Assembly (NCBI GenBank): GCA_021741145.1 | Contig: JAIOYK010000002.1 | Span: forward strand, 36,170 to 100,169 | Reading direction: 5' to 3' | Source: Rhodospirillum sp. | Lineage (GTDB): Bacteria; Pseudomonadota; Alphaproteobacteria; Rhodospirillales; Rhodospirillaceae | Length of the DNA: 64,000 nt | Part shown: positions 26,833 to 37,541 of the stretch, one piece after another | How the letters are laid out: each line of letters begins with the position of its first letter | Position numbering within the stretch: position 1 is the first letter of the stretch | Translations under genes and position numbers: made by a program | The notes under the pieces: generated by a model | Database searches by the model: none | What the model was told of the DNA's origin: nothing | What the model saw: the letters and a program-made list of their open reading frames with translations, nothing else

Positions 26833-27168
26833 ATGGCCGGCTCTTTCAAGGAAACCCGCTCATCCAAGGGACTCAGCTCTTCCAAGGGACTCAGCTCTTC
26901 CAAGGGACTCAGCTCTTCCAGGGGACTCAACTCTTCCAGGGGACCCAGCTCTTCCAAGGGACCCCGTTCTTCCAGGGGAAATCGTGGTCGGCGCTCTTCC
27001 CATGTTTTCCGGGATGTGAGCATTATTTTGGCCGTGTGCGGCCTGTTCACCGCGATTGCCTTGACCTTCGGACGGAGTTCTGGCGACGCCTGGACGGAGA
27101 CCTTGCGGACCTTCTCCGGCCCATCGGCTGGTGCTTCCCCAGCGGGCAAGGTGACGAACAGGAAGTGA
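26833..27168 (+). CDS. Small single-pass membrane protein with seven N-terminal repeats
   Basis: 111 aa, not recognised. The N-terminal third is a run of hexapeptides of the type SSKGLS / SSRGPS encoded by a seven-copy 18-bp DNA tandem repeat. A basic stretch (RGNRGRRSSH), one transmembrane helix (about 66-82, VSIILAVCGLFTAIALTF) and a short polar tail follow. GGAGG lies just before the ATG. The plan (repeats, basic patch, single helix) matches that of the protein at 12688 without shared sequence. Function unknown; cytoplasmic N-terminus expected. Confidence 0.65.
   Translation: MAGSFKETRSSKGLSSSKGLSSSKGLSSSRGLNSSRGPSSSKGPRSSRGNRGRRSSHVFRDVSIILAVCGLFTAIALTFGRSSGDAWTETLRTFSGPSAGASPAGKVTNRK
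26863..26988. repeat. 18-bp in-frame tandem repeat, 7 copies
   Basis: Units start at 26863, 26881, 26899, 26917, 26935, 26953 and 26971. The first copies follow TCCAAGGGACTCAGCTCT; the later ones carry substitutions that are mostly A/G or C/T. The array is entirely inside a coding frame. Confidence 0.93.
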
Positions 27169-27268
27169 TGCCTGGAGTCGTGGAGGGATCGCTTTGGCGG
27201 TTTCGGGCTCGCGAGGGGTTTCCTTGTTGTACCTTCCGGGTGGTATCTTCCGGAACGGGGAGGGCTGC

Positions 27269-28267
27269 TTATTCCCCCCGAGGGGTCTCCCTTGCTCCGA
27301 GGATCCTTGGGAGCCGCCCATCACTGGCGATAAGGCTCAAGCCGATCAGGGCCATGCCGCCAAACTGTGTGATTGTAAAATGCTCTCCAAGGAATAGGAT
27401 TCCCATGAGGACGGCGGAGATTGGGATCAAAAAGGTGACCAAAGCGAGGTTGGTTGCTCCGGCACGGCCAAGGATCCTGAAATAGATTACGTATGCCAAG
27501 GCGGTCGACAGGGAGGCGAGGCCTAGGATCGCGGCGCAACTGTTCAATCCGGGAAGGGGAAGGGTCCAAGGGCGTTCCACCACCAGGGCCATGGGGACCA
27601 AGACCAAGCTTGAGGCGGAAACCTGCCCGGCCGCCGTCACCATGGGATCCACGCCCAGAGTTTTGAACCGCCGTCCAAACACGCTAGCGATAGCATAGGA
27701 GAGGGCGGCTCCTAGCACCGCCAGTTGCGCGGGAACGTTGCTTTTGGACGCTTGGCCCCAGGTCGTGAACAGGTCGCCGCCCATCAGAACCACCACGCCC
27801 AGAAAGCCTAGGGCGAGTGCCAAGGCCTTGCCCTTGCTAAACCGCTCGTCGGCCAGGAAAAGACCGGCCATGACAATTGTAAACAGGGGCGTCGTCGCGT
27901 TGAGGATGGCCGCCGTGCCCGAGGGGATCGTGCCCTGACTCCAGACAATCAACGTAAAAGGCACGACATTGTTGAGGAGACCCATACCAAGGAAGGCAGC
28001 CAGGAGTCCGCTACGACGGGGAATGGGACGGCCAAGGGCAAGGACGCACCCCCACAGGATTCCCGCGGCGAGTCCAACGCGGAGGGCCACAATGGTTAAT
28101 GTCGGCAGGTCTCGAACCGCGATTCCCACGAAGAAGAAGGAGCTACCCCAGAGCACGGACAGGGCGAAGAGAAGGCCCCAATCCATGGAACCCATGGACG
28201 GAAAAGGGGAAACCGCTTGGGATTTTGCACGCATGATCGGCTCCAGACTGGGAATGGCTGGGGCCAT
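27269..28267 (-). CDS. EamA/DMT-family inner-membrane exporter
   Basis: 332 aa with ten hydrophobic helices in two EamA repeats; LSVLWGSSFFFVG opens the first repeat. Such proteins export amino acids or other metabolites; the substrate is unknown. GGAAAGGG precedes the ATG at 28267; ATG 28234 would also fit. Convergent with the repeat-bearing membrane protein. Confidence 0.87.
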   Translation of the reverse strand: MAPAIPSLEPIMRAKSQAVSPFPSMGSMDWGLLFALSVLWGSSFFFVGIAVRDLPTLTIVALRVGLAAGILWGCVLALGRPIPRRSGLLAAFLGMGLLNNVVPFTLIVWSQGTIPSGTAAILNATTPLFTIVMAGLFLADERFSKGKALALALGFLGVVVLMGGDLFTTWGQASKSNVPAQLAVLGAALSYAIASVFGRRFKTLGVDPMVTAAGQVSASSLVLVPMALVVERPWTLPLPGLNSCAAILGLASLSTALAYVIYFRILGRAGATNLALVTFLIPISAVLMGILFLGEHFTITQFGGMALIGLSLIASDGRLPRILGARETPRGE

Positions 28268-28638
28268 GAGTATGCCCTTTCCCGGTCTGTAGCCACCCGG
28301 TTCTTGCTGTTCTGGCGGGGTGTCCCAGGGGGCGAATTCCTCGCGGTGAACGGGTTCGGGGTCTGGGTGATCGGAATGGGCAATTCGTTTGTGGGGCGGG
28401 GGCGGGGGCGGTTGTGGTGTTGGTCGCGGTGGTCTGGCGCGCGGCGCTCATATCGCCGCGGAACGCGATTGAGATCGAGGCGACCAGGACGGCGAATTGA
28501 CGCGTGAAAGGGTCGCCTTCCATATTTCAGACAAAGAGTATTGCTAGACGAACCTTCTTTTTACACCCACTTTGTGGACAAAGGCGGGGGATGGCGTTAT
28601 CCCGCCAGACCCAAGTGATATAACAAGGGGTTCATCTC
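28268..28638. other. Divergent intergenic region before degP
   Basis: Holds the presumed promoters of the EamA gene (minus) and the degP operon (plus). An AT-rich segment lies near 28530-28590. The minus-strand open frames here are Pro/Arg/Thr-rich and not credible proteins. Confidence 0.35.
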
Positions 28639-30137
<1,499 letters not shown>

Positions 30138-30141
<4 letters not shown>

Positions 30142-31487
30142 GCGGAAAGGCCAGCGGGCGAGGGCTCTTCGACGCCCCCGGGGGAGAAACCCTCCACACC
30201 GAGGGGGCGGATCGCCCCCTCGCCGACCGTTTGCGCCCCCAGGCCGTGGCCCAGGTCGTCGGCCAGGAGCATCTGGTCGGGCCAGAGGGGCCGTTGGGGC
30301 GCATGACCGCGGCCGGACGGATGGCCTCGATCATCCTTTGGGGTCCGCCAGGCTGTGGCAAGACCACCATCGCCCGCCTACTGGCCCTTGGCACGGACCT
30401 GCATTTCGAACCTCTGTCGGCCATCTTCTCGGGCGTGGCGGAATTGCGCAAGGTTTTCGCCGCGGCCCGGGATCGCCGGACTCTGGGCCAGGGAACCCTG
30501 TTGTTCATCGACGAGATCCACCGTTTCAACCGGGCCCAACAGGACGGATTTCTGCCCTACGTGGAGGATGGGACGGTCGTTCTCGTGGGGGCGACGACGG
30601 AAAACCCCTCCTTCGAGCTGAATGCCGCCCTCCTGTCCCGCTGTCAGGTGATGGTGCTCCGCCGTTTGGACGACGGGGCGCTCGATGAGTTGCTGACCCG
30701 GGCCGAGGCGGAGCTGGGCCGTCCTTTGCCGCTGACGCCGGATGCGCGGGAGGCTTTGCGCGCCATGGCGGACGGAGATGGGCGGTTCTTGCTGAATTTG
30801 GCCGAGCAGGTCTTCGCCCTGCCCGCGGAGCCCCTTCTGGATCCGACGGCCCTGGTGCGGATCGTCCAACGCCGCGCGCCCCAGTACGACAAGGACCGAG
30901 AGGGACATTACAACCTGATCAGCGCCCTCCACAAATCCCTGCGGGGGTCCGATACGGACGCCGCGCTCTATTGGATGGGGCGGATGATGGCCGGGGGGGA
31001 GGATCCCGCCTTCCTGCTGCGCCGCCTGACCCGGTTCGCCGTGGAGGACATCGGTCTCGCCGATCCGGATGCCCTGCGCCACGCCATCGCCGCCTGGGAA
31101 GCCTATGACCGCCTGGGCTCGCCGGAGGGGGAACTGGCCATCGCCAATCTGGTCATCTACCTGGGCACCGCGCCTAAGTCCAACGCCGCCTATACGGCCT
31201 TCAAGGCGGCCATGAGCGCGGCGAAAAAGACCGGTTCGTTGATGCCGCCCGCCCATATTCTGAATGCGCCCACGTCGATGATGAAGGACTTGGGATACGG
31301 GAAAGGCTACAACTACGACCATGACGCTCCCGATGGCTTCAGCGGCCAGGACTATTTCCCGGAGGGAATGGGGCGCCAGACCTTTTATGATCCGCCCGAG
31401 CGGGGATTCGAGCGCGAGGTGCGCAAGCGCCTGGCATGGTGGGACAAATTGCGCCGCGAGAGGCGGACCAAGGATGGGGGCGCGTAA
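30138..31487 (+). CDS. rarA: Replication-associated recombination protein RarA (MgsA)
   Basis: 449 aa. AAA+ ATPase with Walker A GPPGCGKTT, Walker B LLFIDEIHRFN, sensor GATTENPSFELN, then the MgsA C-terminal tetramerisation region (APKSNAAYTAFKAAMSAA, YPEGYNY-like and DYFPEGMGRQTFYDP). It acts at stalled forks. Translationally coupled to degP. Confidence 0.95.
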
Positions 31488-31493
31488 AGGCCG

Positions 31494-31880
31494 ATGTCGG
31501 GACGGATGTTGTTGGCCGTCGCCCTGGGGGGCGCCCTGGGAAGCGTGGGGCGCTACGTGACGGTGGTGATGGTGACGCGCTTGTTCGGTCACGGTTTCCC
31601 CGCGGGAACCGTGGTGGTGAATATCCTTGGGAGTTTCGCCATGGGACTGCTGGTGGAGGGCCTGGCCCTGCGCTGGCAGGTGGGGCCGGAGGTCCGCGCC
31701 CTGATCACCGTGGGGGTTCTGGGTGGCTTCACCACGTTTTCGACCTTTTCCTTGGATATCGTCGCTCTCTTCCAGCGGGGAACCCCGGGCATGGCGGGCC
31801 TGTATCTTGCGTTGAGCGTGGCCGGGGGCGTCATGGCCCTGGTCGCGGGTATGTCCTTTGGACGGATGGTGTTTTCATGA
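31494..31880 (+). CDS. crcB: Fluoride exporter FluC/CrcB
   Basis: 128 aa with four hydrophobic helices and the signature GGFTTFSTFS, whose phenylalanines line the fluoride pore; NILGSFAMG is also present. Dual-topology dimer that exports fluoride. No fluoride riboswitch is expected inside this operon and none was seen. It overlaps the next start (ATGA). Confidence 0.93.
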   Translation: MSGRMLLAVALGGALGSVGRYVTVVMVTRLFGHGFPAGTVVVNILGSFAMGLLVEGLALRWQVGPEVRALITVGVLGGFTTFSTFSLDIVALFQRGTPGMAGLYLALSVAGGVMALVAGMSFGRMVFS

Positions 31881-32863
31881 GTGTTGAATTGATCGCCGTC
31901 ACCGACGACGACGAAGGCTCCCGCCTGGATCGCTGGTTCAAGCGCCGTTGGCCAACCCTGACCCAGGGCCGCCTGGAGAAGCTGTTGCGCACCGGTCAGG
32001 TGCGGGTGGATGGCAAACGGGCCAAAAGCAACCAACGGCTGGAGACCGGGCAGGAGGTGCGAGTGCCGCCCCTGGGTGACGCCGCCAGCGAACCCGCCCC
32101 CAAACCCGAACCCCGACCCGTGGCCGCGCACGAGGCCAAGGCCCTGCGCGAGGCCATCCTCCACCAGGACAAGCATGTGATTGTTCTGAACAAGGAGGCC
32201 GGATTGGCTGTTCAGGGGGGAACGGGCATGACCCGCCACCTGGATGCCCTGCTCGATGCCCTGGCCGAGCGGGGGGAGCGCCCCCGACTGGTTCACCGCC
32301 TGGACAAGGACACAAGCGGTGTGCTCGTCCTCGCCCGCACCCAGGACGCGGCGCGGAAGCTGACGGCGGCCTTCCGCTCCCGGGATGCCTTGAAGATCTA
32401 TTGGGCGCTGGTGGTGGGCGAGCCCCCCCTGACCGAGGGAACCATCAAGGGCGCGCTCGCCAAGGCTTCCACCGGGCGGGGCGAACGCATGGAGATCAAC
32501 GAAGAGGAGGGCAAACGCGCCGTCACTGATTTCCGTGTGATCGATCAGGCGTTCAGGACTTGTGCCTGGTTGGACCTGCGGCCCCGCACCGGGCGAACCC
32601 ATCAGTTGCGCGTCCACTGTCTGGAAATGGGCACGCCGATTCTGGGCGATGGGAAATACGGGGGCGCCGACGCCTATCTGGACGGCACGGAATTGGCCAA
32701 GTCCATGCATCTGCATGCCCGGGCCTTACGCATTCCCCATCCCGGTGGCGGGGTCCTTTCAGTGATCGCCCCGCCACCCCGCCATTTCCTCGATAGCCTG
32801 AAGACTCTCGGTTTCTCCTTGTCCGACGCCCTCGACCCCTTCGAGGGATGGGCGGAGGATTGA
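31877..32863 (+). CDS. rluC: 23S rRNA pseudouridine synthase, RluC type
   Basis: 328 aa. An N-terminal S4 RNA-binding domain (SRLDRWFKRRWP...GQVRVDGKR) precedes the RluA-family catalytic domain with the active Asp in HRLDKDTSGVLVLA, and RTGRTHQLRVH. It probably modifies 23S rRNA positions 955/2504/2580. The start at 31877 overlaps the crcB stop. Confidence 0.92.
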   Translation: MSVELIAVTDDDEGSRLDRWFKRRWPTLTQGRLEKLLRTGQVRVDGKRAKSNQRLETGQEVRVPPLGDAASEPAPKPEPRPVAAHEAKALREAILHQDKHVIVLNKEAGLAVQGGTGMTRHLDALLDALAERGERPRLVHRLDKDTSGVLVLARTQDAARKLTAAFRSRDALKIYWALVVGEPPLTEGTIKGALAKASTGRGERMEINEEEGKRAVTDFRVIDQAFRTCAWLDLRPRTGRTHQLRVHCLEMGTPILGDGKYGGADAYLDGTELAKSMHLHARALRIPHPGGGVLSVIAPPPRHFLDSLKTLGFSLSDALDPFEGWAED

Positions 32864-32908
32864 GCGTCCGCCGCATTCAATCCCCTTCGGACTCCTGGAA
32901 AGGACCCC

Positions 32909-33595
32909 ATGAGCGCGCCCCTTCAACTGGCCATTTTCGATGTCGACGGCACCCTGGTGGACAGCCAGCACAATATCGTGGCCTCCATGACCGACGCCTT
33001 CCTGGAAAACGGGCTGGCGGAACCGCCCCCCGCGGCGGTGCGGTCGATCATCGGCCTCTCCCTGATCGAGGCGGTGGAGGGCATCCTGCCCGAGGCCGAG
33101 CCGGAGCTGATCAACCGTGTCGCCCAGGCCTATAAGGACGCCTTCTTCCGCCGTCGGGTCGGGCCTGATTTCACCGAAGCCCTGTTCCCCGGCGTGGTCG
33201 AGATCTTCGATGCCCTGGAGGCCCGGGGCGTGCTGCTGGCGCTGGCCACGGGGAAATCCCGTCGGGGCGTGGAGTCCTTCGTCGAGCGCCATGGTTTCGA
33301 GAGGCGGTTCGTCGCCACCCGCTGCGCCGACGATGGCCCGGGAAAGCCCGACCCCTGGATGGTGCTCGACGCCGTGGCCTCCATTGGGGGGAATCCGGGA
33401 TCGACGGCGATGATCGGGGATACGACTTATGATATGGAAATGGCCGCGCGCTCGGGAGCCCTGGGCGTTGGGGTCGCTTGGGGGTACCATGACGCTCCGG
33501 CTTTAATGGCCGCGGGCGCGCGGTTGGTGGTGGATCGGTTCGATCAGGTAACGGATTATCTGGCTGGCCAATGGCAAGGGGAGACCGAGGCATGA
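32909..33595 (+). CDS. HAD-family hydrolase, phosphoglycolate-phosphatase-like
   Basis: 228 aa. All four HAD motifs are present: FDVDGTLVDSQ with the nucleophile Asp, ATGKS, the KPDP lysine, and MIGDTTYDMEMA. The helical cap is of the C1 type. Substrate unknown; the sequence resembles the Gph-like proteins always found after rluC in related genomes. The stop overlaps the AsmA start. Confidence 0.9.
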   Translation: MSAPLQLAIFDVDGTLVDSQHNIVASMTDAFLENGLAEPPPAAVRSIIGLSLIEAVEGILPEAEPELINRVAQAYKDAFFRRRVGPDFTEALFPGVVEIFDALEARGVLLALATGKSRRGVESFVERHGFERRFVATRCADDGPGKPDPWMVLDAVASIGGNPGSTAMIGDTTYDMEMAARSGALGVGVAWGYHDAPALMAAGARLVVDRFDQVTDYLAGQWQGETEA

Positions 33596-35769
33596 CTTTC
33601 GGGAAAATATTGAAAATTGTCGGCCTTTTGGTCGTCGCACTGATCGTGGGGCTGGTGGCCGCGGTGATGTCTCTGGACGTCAACAGCCATAAGCAGGCTC
33701 TGACCGCGGAAATAAGCCAGATGGCCGGGCGGGAATTGACCATTTCCGGGGACTTGGGATTGTCCCTTGGTTGGAACCCGGCCTTGACCGCGGCGGGGAT
33801 CACCTTCGCCAACGCCGATTGGGCGGGCAAGGAACCCATGTTCGCCGCGGACCAACTGGAAGCTCGGGTGGCCCTTGTTCCCCTGTTGACCGGAGACTTG
33901 GTGATCCAGAAGGTTCTGCTGGACGGGGCTCGGATCCAGTTGGCCACCAATAAGCAAGGCGTCGGAAACTGGGTGCTCCCCACCCTCAATTCCAGCAAGT
34001 CTTCCACCGAGGAGGCCGTGGACCGAGCCGAAAAGACGGATGGCGATCCGCCGCGTATGGACGTGCGGAGGATCGAGTTGACCAATATTCTCCTCACCTA
34101 TAAGGACGGTCAGTCAGAGGATCCGCCGGTTTCCGTGGAGCTCAAGCGTCTGGCCCTCGAATCCCATGAGGCCGACGACAACCTGAGTGTCCAGGTCGAG
34201 GGCAAGGTCATGGATCAGGCCCTGACCCTGGCCGGTCAAATGGGGAGCCTGCCGACGATCCTATCCGGCGGCGACGTGCCCATCAGCTTCCATCTGGCGA
34301 TGGCGGATTCCGACGGACGGGAGACCATGGACGGGACAATCGATGGTCATCTGATCAACCCTCTGAACCAACTGGGCCTGGACCTGCGCTTCGCCGCCCA
34401 TGCCCCGGATCTGTCCCACCTGTCCGAGGGGGCCTTGCTGTCCCAGCGGTTGGATGTCACGGGGCATCTCGCCCAGGATGGCGAGGCGTGGCTGTTGCAG
34501 GACATTGCCCTGCGCATCGGCCAGAGCGCCATGAACGGGTCCTTGCGTCTGGATCCCACCGTGGAGCCGGTGGCACTGACCGGCTCGCTTGATTTTCCCC
34601 TGCTCGCCCTTATCGAATTCATCCCTGAACCGCGGAAGGACGCCGATAAGGCCCCGGGGGGAGCGACGGTCATTCCCGATACGCCCATCGACCTGACGGC
34701 CCTGCGGAGTCTACCGCTCTCCATTGCCCTGCCCATCACGGCCGAGCGGGTGGTCCTGCCCAGCAAGCTGTCCCTTGACAAAGTCGCCTTGGAGATCAAG
34801 GCCAAACCGGGTGTCGCCGGACCGATCACCTTCTCGACCCAGTTGGCCAATGGTGTCATCGATGGCCAAGCGACCGTCACCGTCCAGGAGGATGGGGCCA
34901 CGGGGCTCGTGCTGAACGCCAAGGGCAAGGGCGTGGTTGTCGGCGACCTGCTGGATCTCGTCGGGGATGGCTCCTCGCCTCTTACCGGGGGCGCTACGGA
35001 TTTGACCTTGTCCCTGAAGGGGAGTGGAACCTCTCCCCATTCCATCGCCGCCAGCTTGAACGGACAGATCCTGATTAGCATGGGCAAAGGCGAGGTCGAT
35101 AGCGCCTTGGTCGACCTGATGGGAGGCGATGTGGTCAGCCAGGTTTCCGACCTGATCAACCCCTTCGGGCGGTCCAACCGGAAGACAGCCCTGCGTTGCG
35201 TCGTGGTGAACACCCCCGTCAAGGATGGCGTGATCACCTGGGACCGTCAGGTGGCCGTGGAGACGGATCGCATGACCGTCGCCAGTGTCGGGACGGTCGC
35301 CCTGGGAACCGAGACCCTGGATGTGGGCGTCAAGCCGCGTCCCCGGGAGGGCATCGGCCTCGAAGCCGGTATTGGCAAGGTGACCCAACTGTTCCGGGTC
35401 ACCGGCACCTTCGCCAAGCCGGAGGTGGACGTGGACTTGGGGTCCGCCGTGGTGGAGGCGGCTGGCACCGCGACCAAACTCGGCGCCGCCGTGGCCACCC
35501 TTGGGGGAACCGTGGCCCTGGAAGATATGGCCAACAGCCTGCTGGGCGTGGAGGAGACCGATACGGCCCCTTGTGAAACCGCCCTGGGCAACAAGCCGCC
35601 GCCCAAGGCCAGCACATCGACCGGAACCACCACGTCCACAGGTGGAGCCGTGGACGCAGTCAAGGGGTTGGTCGATGGTGTCACCGGGAGCGAGGGCTCG
35701 GTCGGAGATGCCGCCAAGGGCGCCGCCGACGCCGTGAAGGAAGGGTTGGGGAGTCTGTTCGGAAAATAG
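33592..35769 (+). CDS. AsmA family protein
   Basis: 725 aa. An N-terminal signal anchor (about 5-27) is followed by an AsmA N-terminal domain and a long beta-rich region; the C-terminal part (about 490-640) has the AsmA_2-like pattern, and the tail is Thr/Gly/Ala-rich. AsmA/TamB-like proteins bridge the periplasm and are linked to lipid transport to the outer membrane. Coupled to the HAD gene by ATGA. Its stop lies within the first copy of a 17-bp duplication. Confidence 0.85.
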   Translation: MTFGKILKIVGLLVVALIVGLVAAVMSLDVNSHKQALTAEISQMAGRELTISGDLGLSLGWNPALTAAGITFANADWAGKEPMFAADQLEARVALVPLLTGDLVIQKVLLDGARIQLATNKQGVGNWVLPTLNSSKSSTEEAVDRAEKTDGDPPRMDVRRIELTNILLTYKDGQSEDPPVSVELKRLALESHEADDNLSVQVEGKVMDQALTLAGQMGSLPTILSGGDVPISFHLAMADSDGRETMDGTIDGHLINPLNQLGLDLRFAAHAPDLSHLSEGALLSQRLDVTGHLAQDGEAWLLQDIALRIGQSAMNGSLRLDPTVEPVALTGSLDFPLLALIEFIPEPRKDADKAPGGATVIPDTPIDLTALRSLPLSIALPITAERVVLPSKLSLDKVALEIKAKPGVAGPITFSTQLANGVIDGQATVTVQEDGATGLVLNAKGKGVVVGDLLDLVGDGSSPLTGGATDLTLSLKGSGTSPHSIAASLNGQILISMGKGEVDSALVDLMGGDVVSQVSDLINPFGRSNRKTALRCVVVNTPVKDGVITWDRQVAVETDRMTVASVGTVALGTETLDVGVKPRPREGIGLEAGIGKVTQLFRVTGTFAKPEVDVDLGSAVVEAAGTATKLGAAVATLGGTVALEDMANSLLGVEETDTAPCETALGNKPPPKASTSTGTTTSTGGAVDAVKGLVDGVTGSEGSVGDAAKGAADAVKEGLGSLFGK

Positions 35770-35794
35770 GGCGGGTCGGAAAATAGGGCGGGTC
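35761..35794. repeat. 17-bp perfect tandem duplication across the AsmA stop codon
   Basis: GGAAAATAGGGCGGGTC at 35761-35777 is repeated at 35778-35794. The TAG stop is inside the first copy, so the duplication does not change the protein. Confidence 0.92.
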
Positions 35795-35835
35795 GCGGCC
35801 AAGCGGGGTCACTTCGTCCCCTCGTTTGGCCGCGA
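35793..35835. repeat. Inverted repeat (13-bp stem)
   Basis: Arms TCGCGGCCAAGCG (35793-35805) and 35823-35835 pair with one G-U. There is no T tract on either side, so this is not a classical terminator. Confidence 0.7.
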
Positions 35836-35881
35836 AATCGCCCTCTGGAAAGGTGTGTATATGAGTATTCTTCCGATCGGG

Positions 35882-35914
35882 AAAAGTTGTTGTGCTGGAA
35901 GCACACCAACTTTT
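35882..35914 (+). terminator. Rho-independent terminator of the degP-asmA run
   Basis: Stem of 14 pairs with one T/C mismatch: AAAAGTTG-T-TGTGCT, loop GGA, AGCACA-C-CAACTTTT, ending in T residues. The 3' part of this hairpin is the unit that is copied in the following tandem array. Confidence 0.8.
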
Positions 35915-35982
35915 TGTGCTGGAAGCACACCAACTTTTTGTGCTGGAAGCACACCAACTTTTTGTGCTGGAAGCACGCCAAG
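35891..35982. repeat. 24-bp tandem array, 4 copies (last partial), each with a mini-hairpin
   Basis: Units start at 35891, 35915, 35939 and 35963. Each contains TGTGCT-GGA-AGCACA, a 6-bp stem with a 3-base loop, then CCAACTTTT. The last copy has a substitution (AGCACG) and then diverges. Both strands happen to stay open as reading frames through the array, but there is no sign of a real gene. No spacers, so not CRISPR. Confidence 0.93.
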
Positions 35983-36072
35983 GGTGTGAGGTGATTCAGT
36001 CCGATCGGACCATGCGGTCTTGCACCGGTTCTTCCTCTTTGTTTTCAGTTCTCATGGAGCCATTGTCCTTTC

Positions 36073-36873
36073 ATGTCGCCGCCGAAGAAGCAAAAGCCCC
36101 CAATCACCGTGCCCACCAAGATCGTGGACAAGCCCCTATCCGCTCAGACCCGGAAACGGTTCTATAAGGCGGTGGCGGTGGCGACCGAAGGGGAGGGGTT
36201 TGGTCCGATCCTGGATGGGCGTTCGGTCCGGACTCCGGGGAAGCGCCCCCTTCTGGTTCCTAGTCGCCCTCTGGCCGACGCCATGGCGGCGGAATGGGAG
36301 GCCCAGGGAGAGACCATCGAACCTGCGACCATGCCCCTGACGCAACTCGCCAATACGGCCTTGGATCGGGTGGCGGATGCCCGCGACATCCTAACCGACG
36401 AGTTGGTCCGCTATGCCGGTTCGGATCTGCTGTGCTACCGGGTCGCCTCTCCCGAGACCCTCGTGGTACGCCAGGATGCCGGGTGGGGTCCGGTGCTCGA
36501 TTGGCTAACGGATCGTCACGGCGTGAGCCTCGCGGTGACCGTGGGACTGATGCCCATCGAACAGCCCGACGCGGCCCTCGCGACCCTGCGCCGGGTTCTC
36601 GATGGGCTGGATCCCTGGACTTTCACGGTGGTTCAGGGGGTGACGGCCAACTGTGGTTCGCTCGTCCTCGCCCTGGCGCTTGTCGATGGGCGGCTGAGCG
36701 CCGCGGACATCCTGGTGCTGGCCACCATGGACGAAATCCACCAGATGGAGCTGTGGGGAGAGGACCGCGAGGCGCTGGAACGCTTGGCGCGCATGGGCGC
36801 GGACCTGGAACACGCCAGCCGCTTCCTGTCGCTTGTGTCAGAGGCGGGATCCGCGGCCAAGGTATTCGGATAA
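36073..36873 (+). CDS. F1F0 ATP synthase assembly factor ATP12
   Basis: 266 aa. ATP12 family: KRFYKAVAVATEGEGFGPILDGRSVRTPGKRPL at the N-terminal domain, then PLTQLANTALDRV and a helical C-terminal domain with MDEIHQMELWGED. In mitochondria and alphaproteobacteria it chaperones the F1 alpha subunit. Its presence supports the class assignment. The ATG at 36073 has no strong ribosome binding site. Confidence 0.92.
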   Translation: MSPPKKQKPPITVPTKIVDKPLSAQTRKRFYKAVAVATEGEGFGPILDGRSVRTPGKRPLLVPSRPLADAMAAEWEAQGETIEPATMPLTQLANTALDRVADARDILTDELVRYAGSDLLCYRVASPETLVVRQDAGWGPVLDWLTDRHGVSLAVTVGLMPIEQPDAALATLRRVLDGLDPWTFTVVQGVTANCGSLVLALALVDGRLSAADILVLATMDEIHQMELWGEDREALERLARMGADLEHASRFLSLVSEAGSAAKVFG

Positions 36874-37046
36874 TCCCATGGGAGCATATTGATTTCATGC
36901 GGTTTCATCTGGACAGGACGTGGATCCACATCTAGGACTGCCCAACCCGGGGCGACTTTCCGTCGAACGGACTGGGGCGTGAGCGCTTCTCGTGTCGCGC
37001 CGGAAGTGGGTGAAGGATGTTCATTGAAATGAGGACAGTTCGTGCC

Positions 37047-37523
37047 ATGACCGAAGGGCGTTTCGCCGCACGGCGCTTTTCCGCCATCTTCCGCGGTGTC
37101 GCGGGTGTGCTGGTTGTGGCTTTGCCGCTCGCCGTGCCGCTCGCCGTGAGTGGATGCGACCGGGATACGGCGATCGCCGTCGACATGATTGGGGCGCCCC
37201 AGGTCATTCCCGGAATTCCGCTTGCTTCCTGCCAAGTCACCGTGACCGTCACCAATGGCTTGGACGAGGGGCTGAGCGAGCTTCAGTTGTCCTATGGGTA
37301 CATGGCCGATAGGCAAAACAAGGAGCAACTGATCGCGCTGACGGTCTACGACGTCGCCCCGAAGGGAACAATGAGGATTCAGGACGTGATCGTCGAGAAC
37401 GACTGCAAGGGGATCAATCCGCTGGGTCAGCCCATCATTTCCGTCTGCCTGACCAAAGGCGGCGTGGACTGCCGAAGCCAAACCATTCTGTCCCAGGATG
37501 GCGTGGCCGTGGCCTATAAATAG
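37047..37523 (+). CDS. Putative lipoprotein, unknown function
   Basis: 158 aa from ATG 37047 (ATG 37017 is also possible). The signal region ends in the lipobox LAVSGC. It contains a PLAVPLAV duplication from a 12-bp repeat (37124-37147). The mature domain has several cysteines (ASCQVTVTVTN, NDCKG, SVCLTKGGVDCR) and alternating strand patterns, suggesting a disulfide-bonded beta-sandwich on the membrane. Not recognised. Confidence 0.7.
   Translation: MTEGRFAARRFSAIFRGVAGVLVVALPLAVPLAVSGCDRDTAIAVDMIGAPQVIPGIPLASCQVTVTVTNGLDEGLSELQLSYGYMADRQNKEQLIALTVYDVAPKGTMRIQDVIVENDCKGINPLGQPIISVCLTKGGVDCRSQTILSQDGVAVAYK
37124..37147. repeat. 12-bp perfect tandem duplication in a signal peptide
   Basis: GCCGCTCGCCGT occurs twice in a row, in frame, doubling Pro-Leu-Ala-Val in the hydrophobic core of the lipoprotein signal sequence. 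Confidence 0.9.
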
Positions 37524-37541
37524 GACCCGGTTAAGGCGGAG

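Noticed and set aside
28143..28523. 126-codon minus-strand frame upstream of degP
   Set aside because: Thr/Pro/Arg-rich, partly overlapping the EamA gene, no recognisable fold; treated as intergenic.
31450..31500. Fluoride riboswitch before crcB
   Set aside because: crcB starts seven bases after rarA inside an operon, leaving no space for the aptamer.
35891..35982. CRISPR-like regularly spaced repeats
   Set aside because: The copies are directly adjacent with no unique spacers, there are only four, and they are explained as tandem copies of a terminator arm.
35889..35990. Both-strand open frames through the 24-bp array (LEAHQLFV and CFQHKKLV repeats)
   Set aside because: Because 24 is a multiple of three, any frame stays open through the array; neither has a plausible start or continuation.
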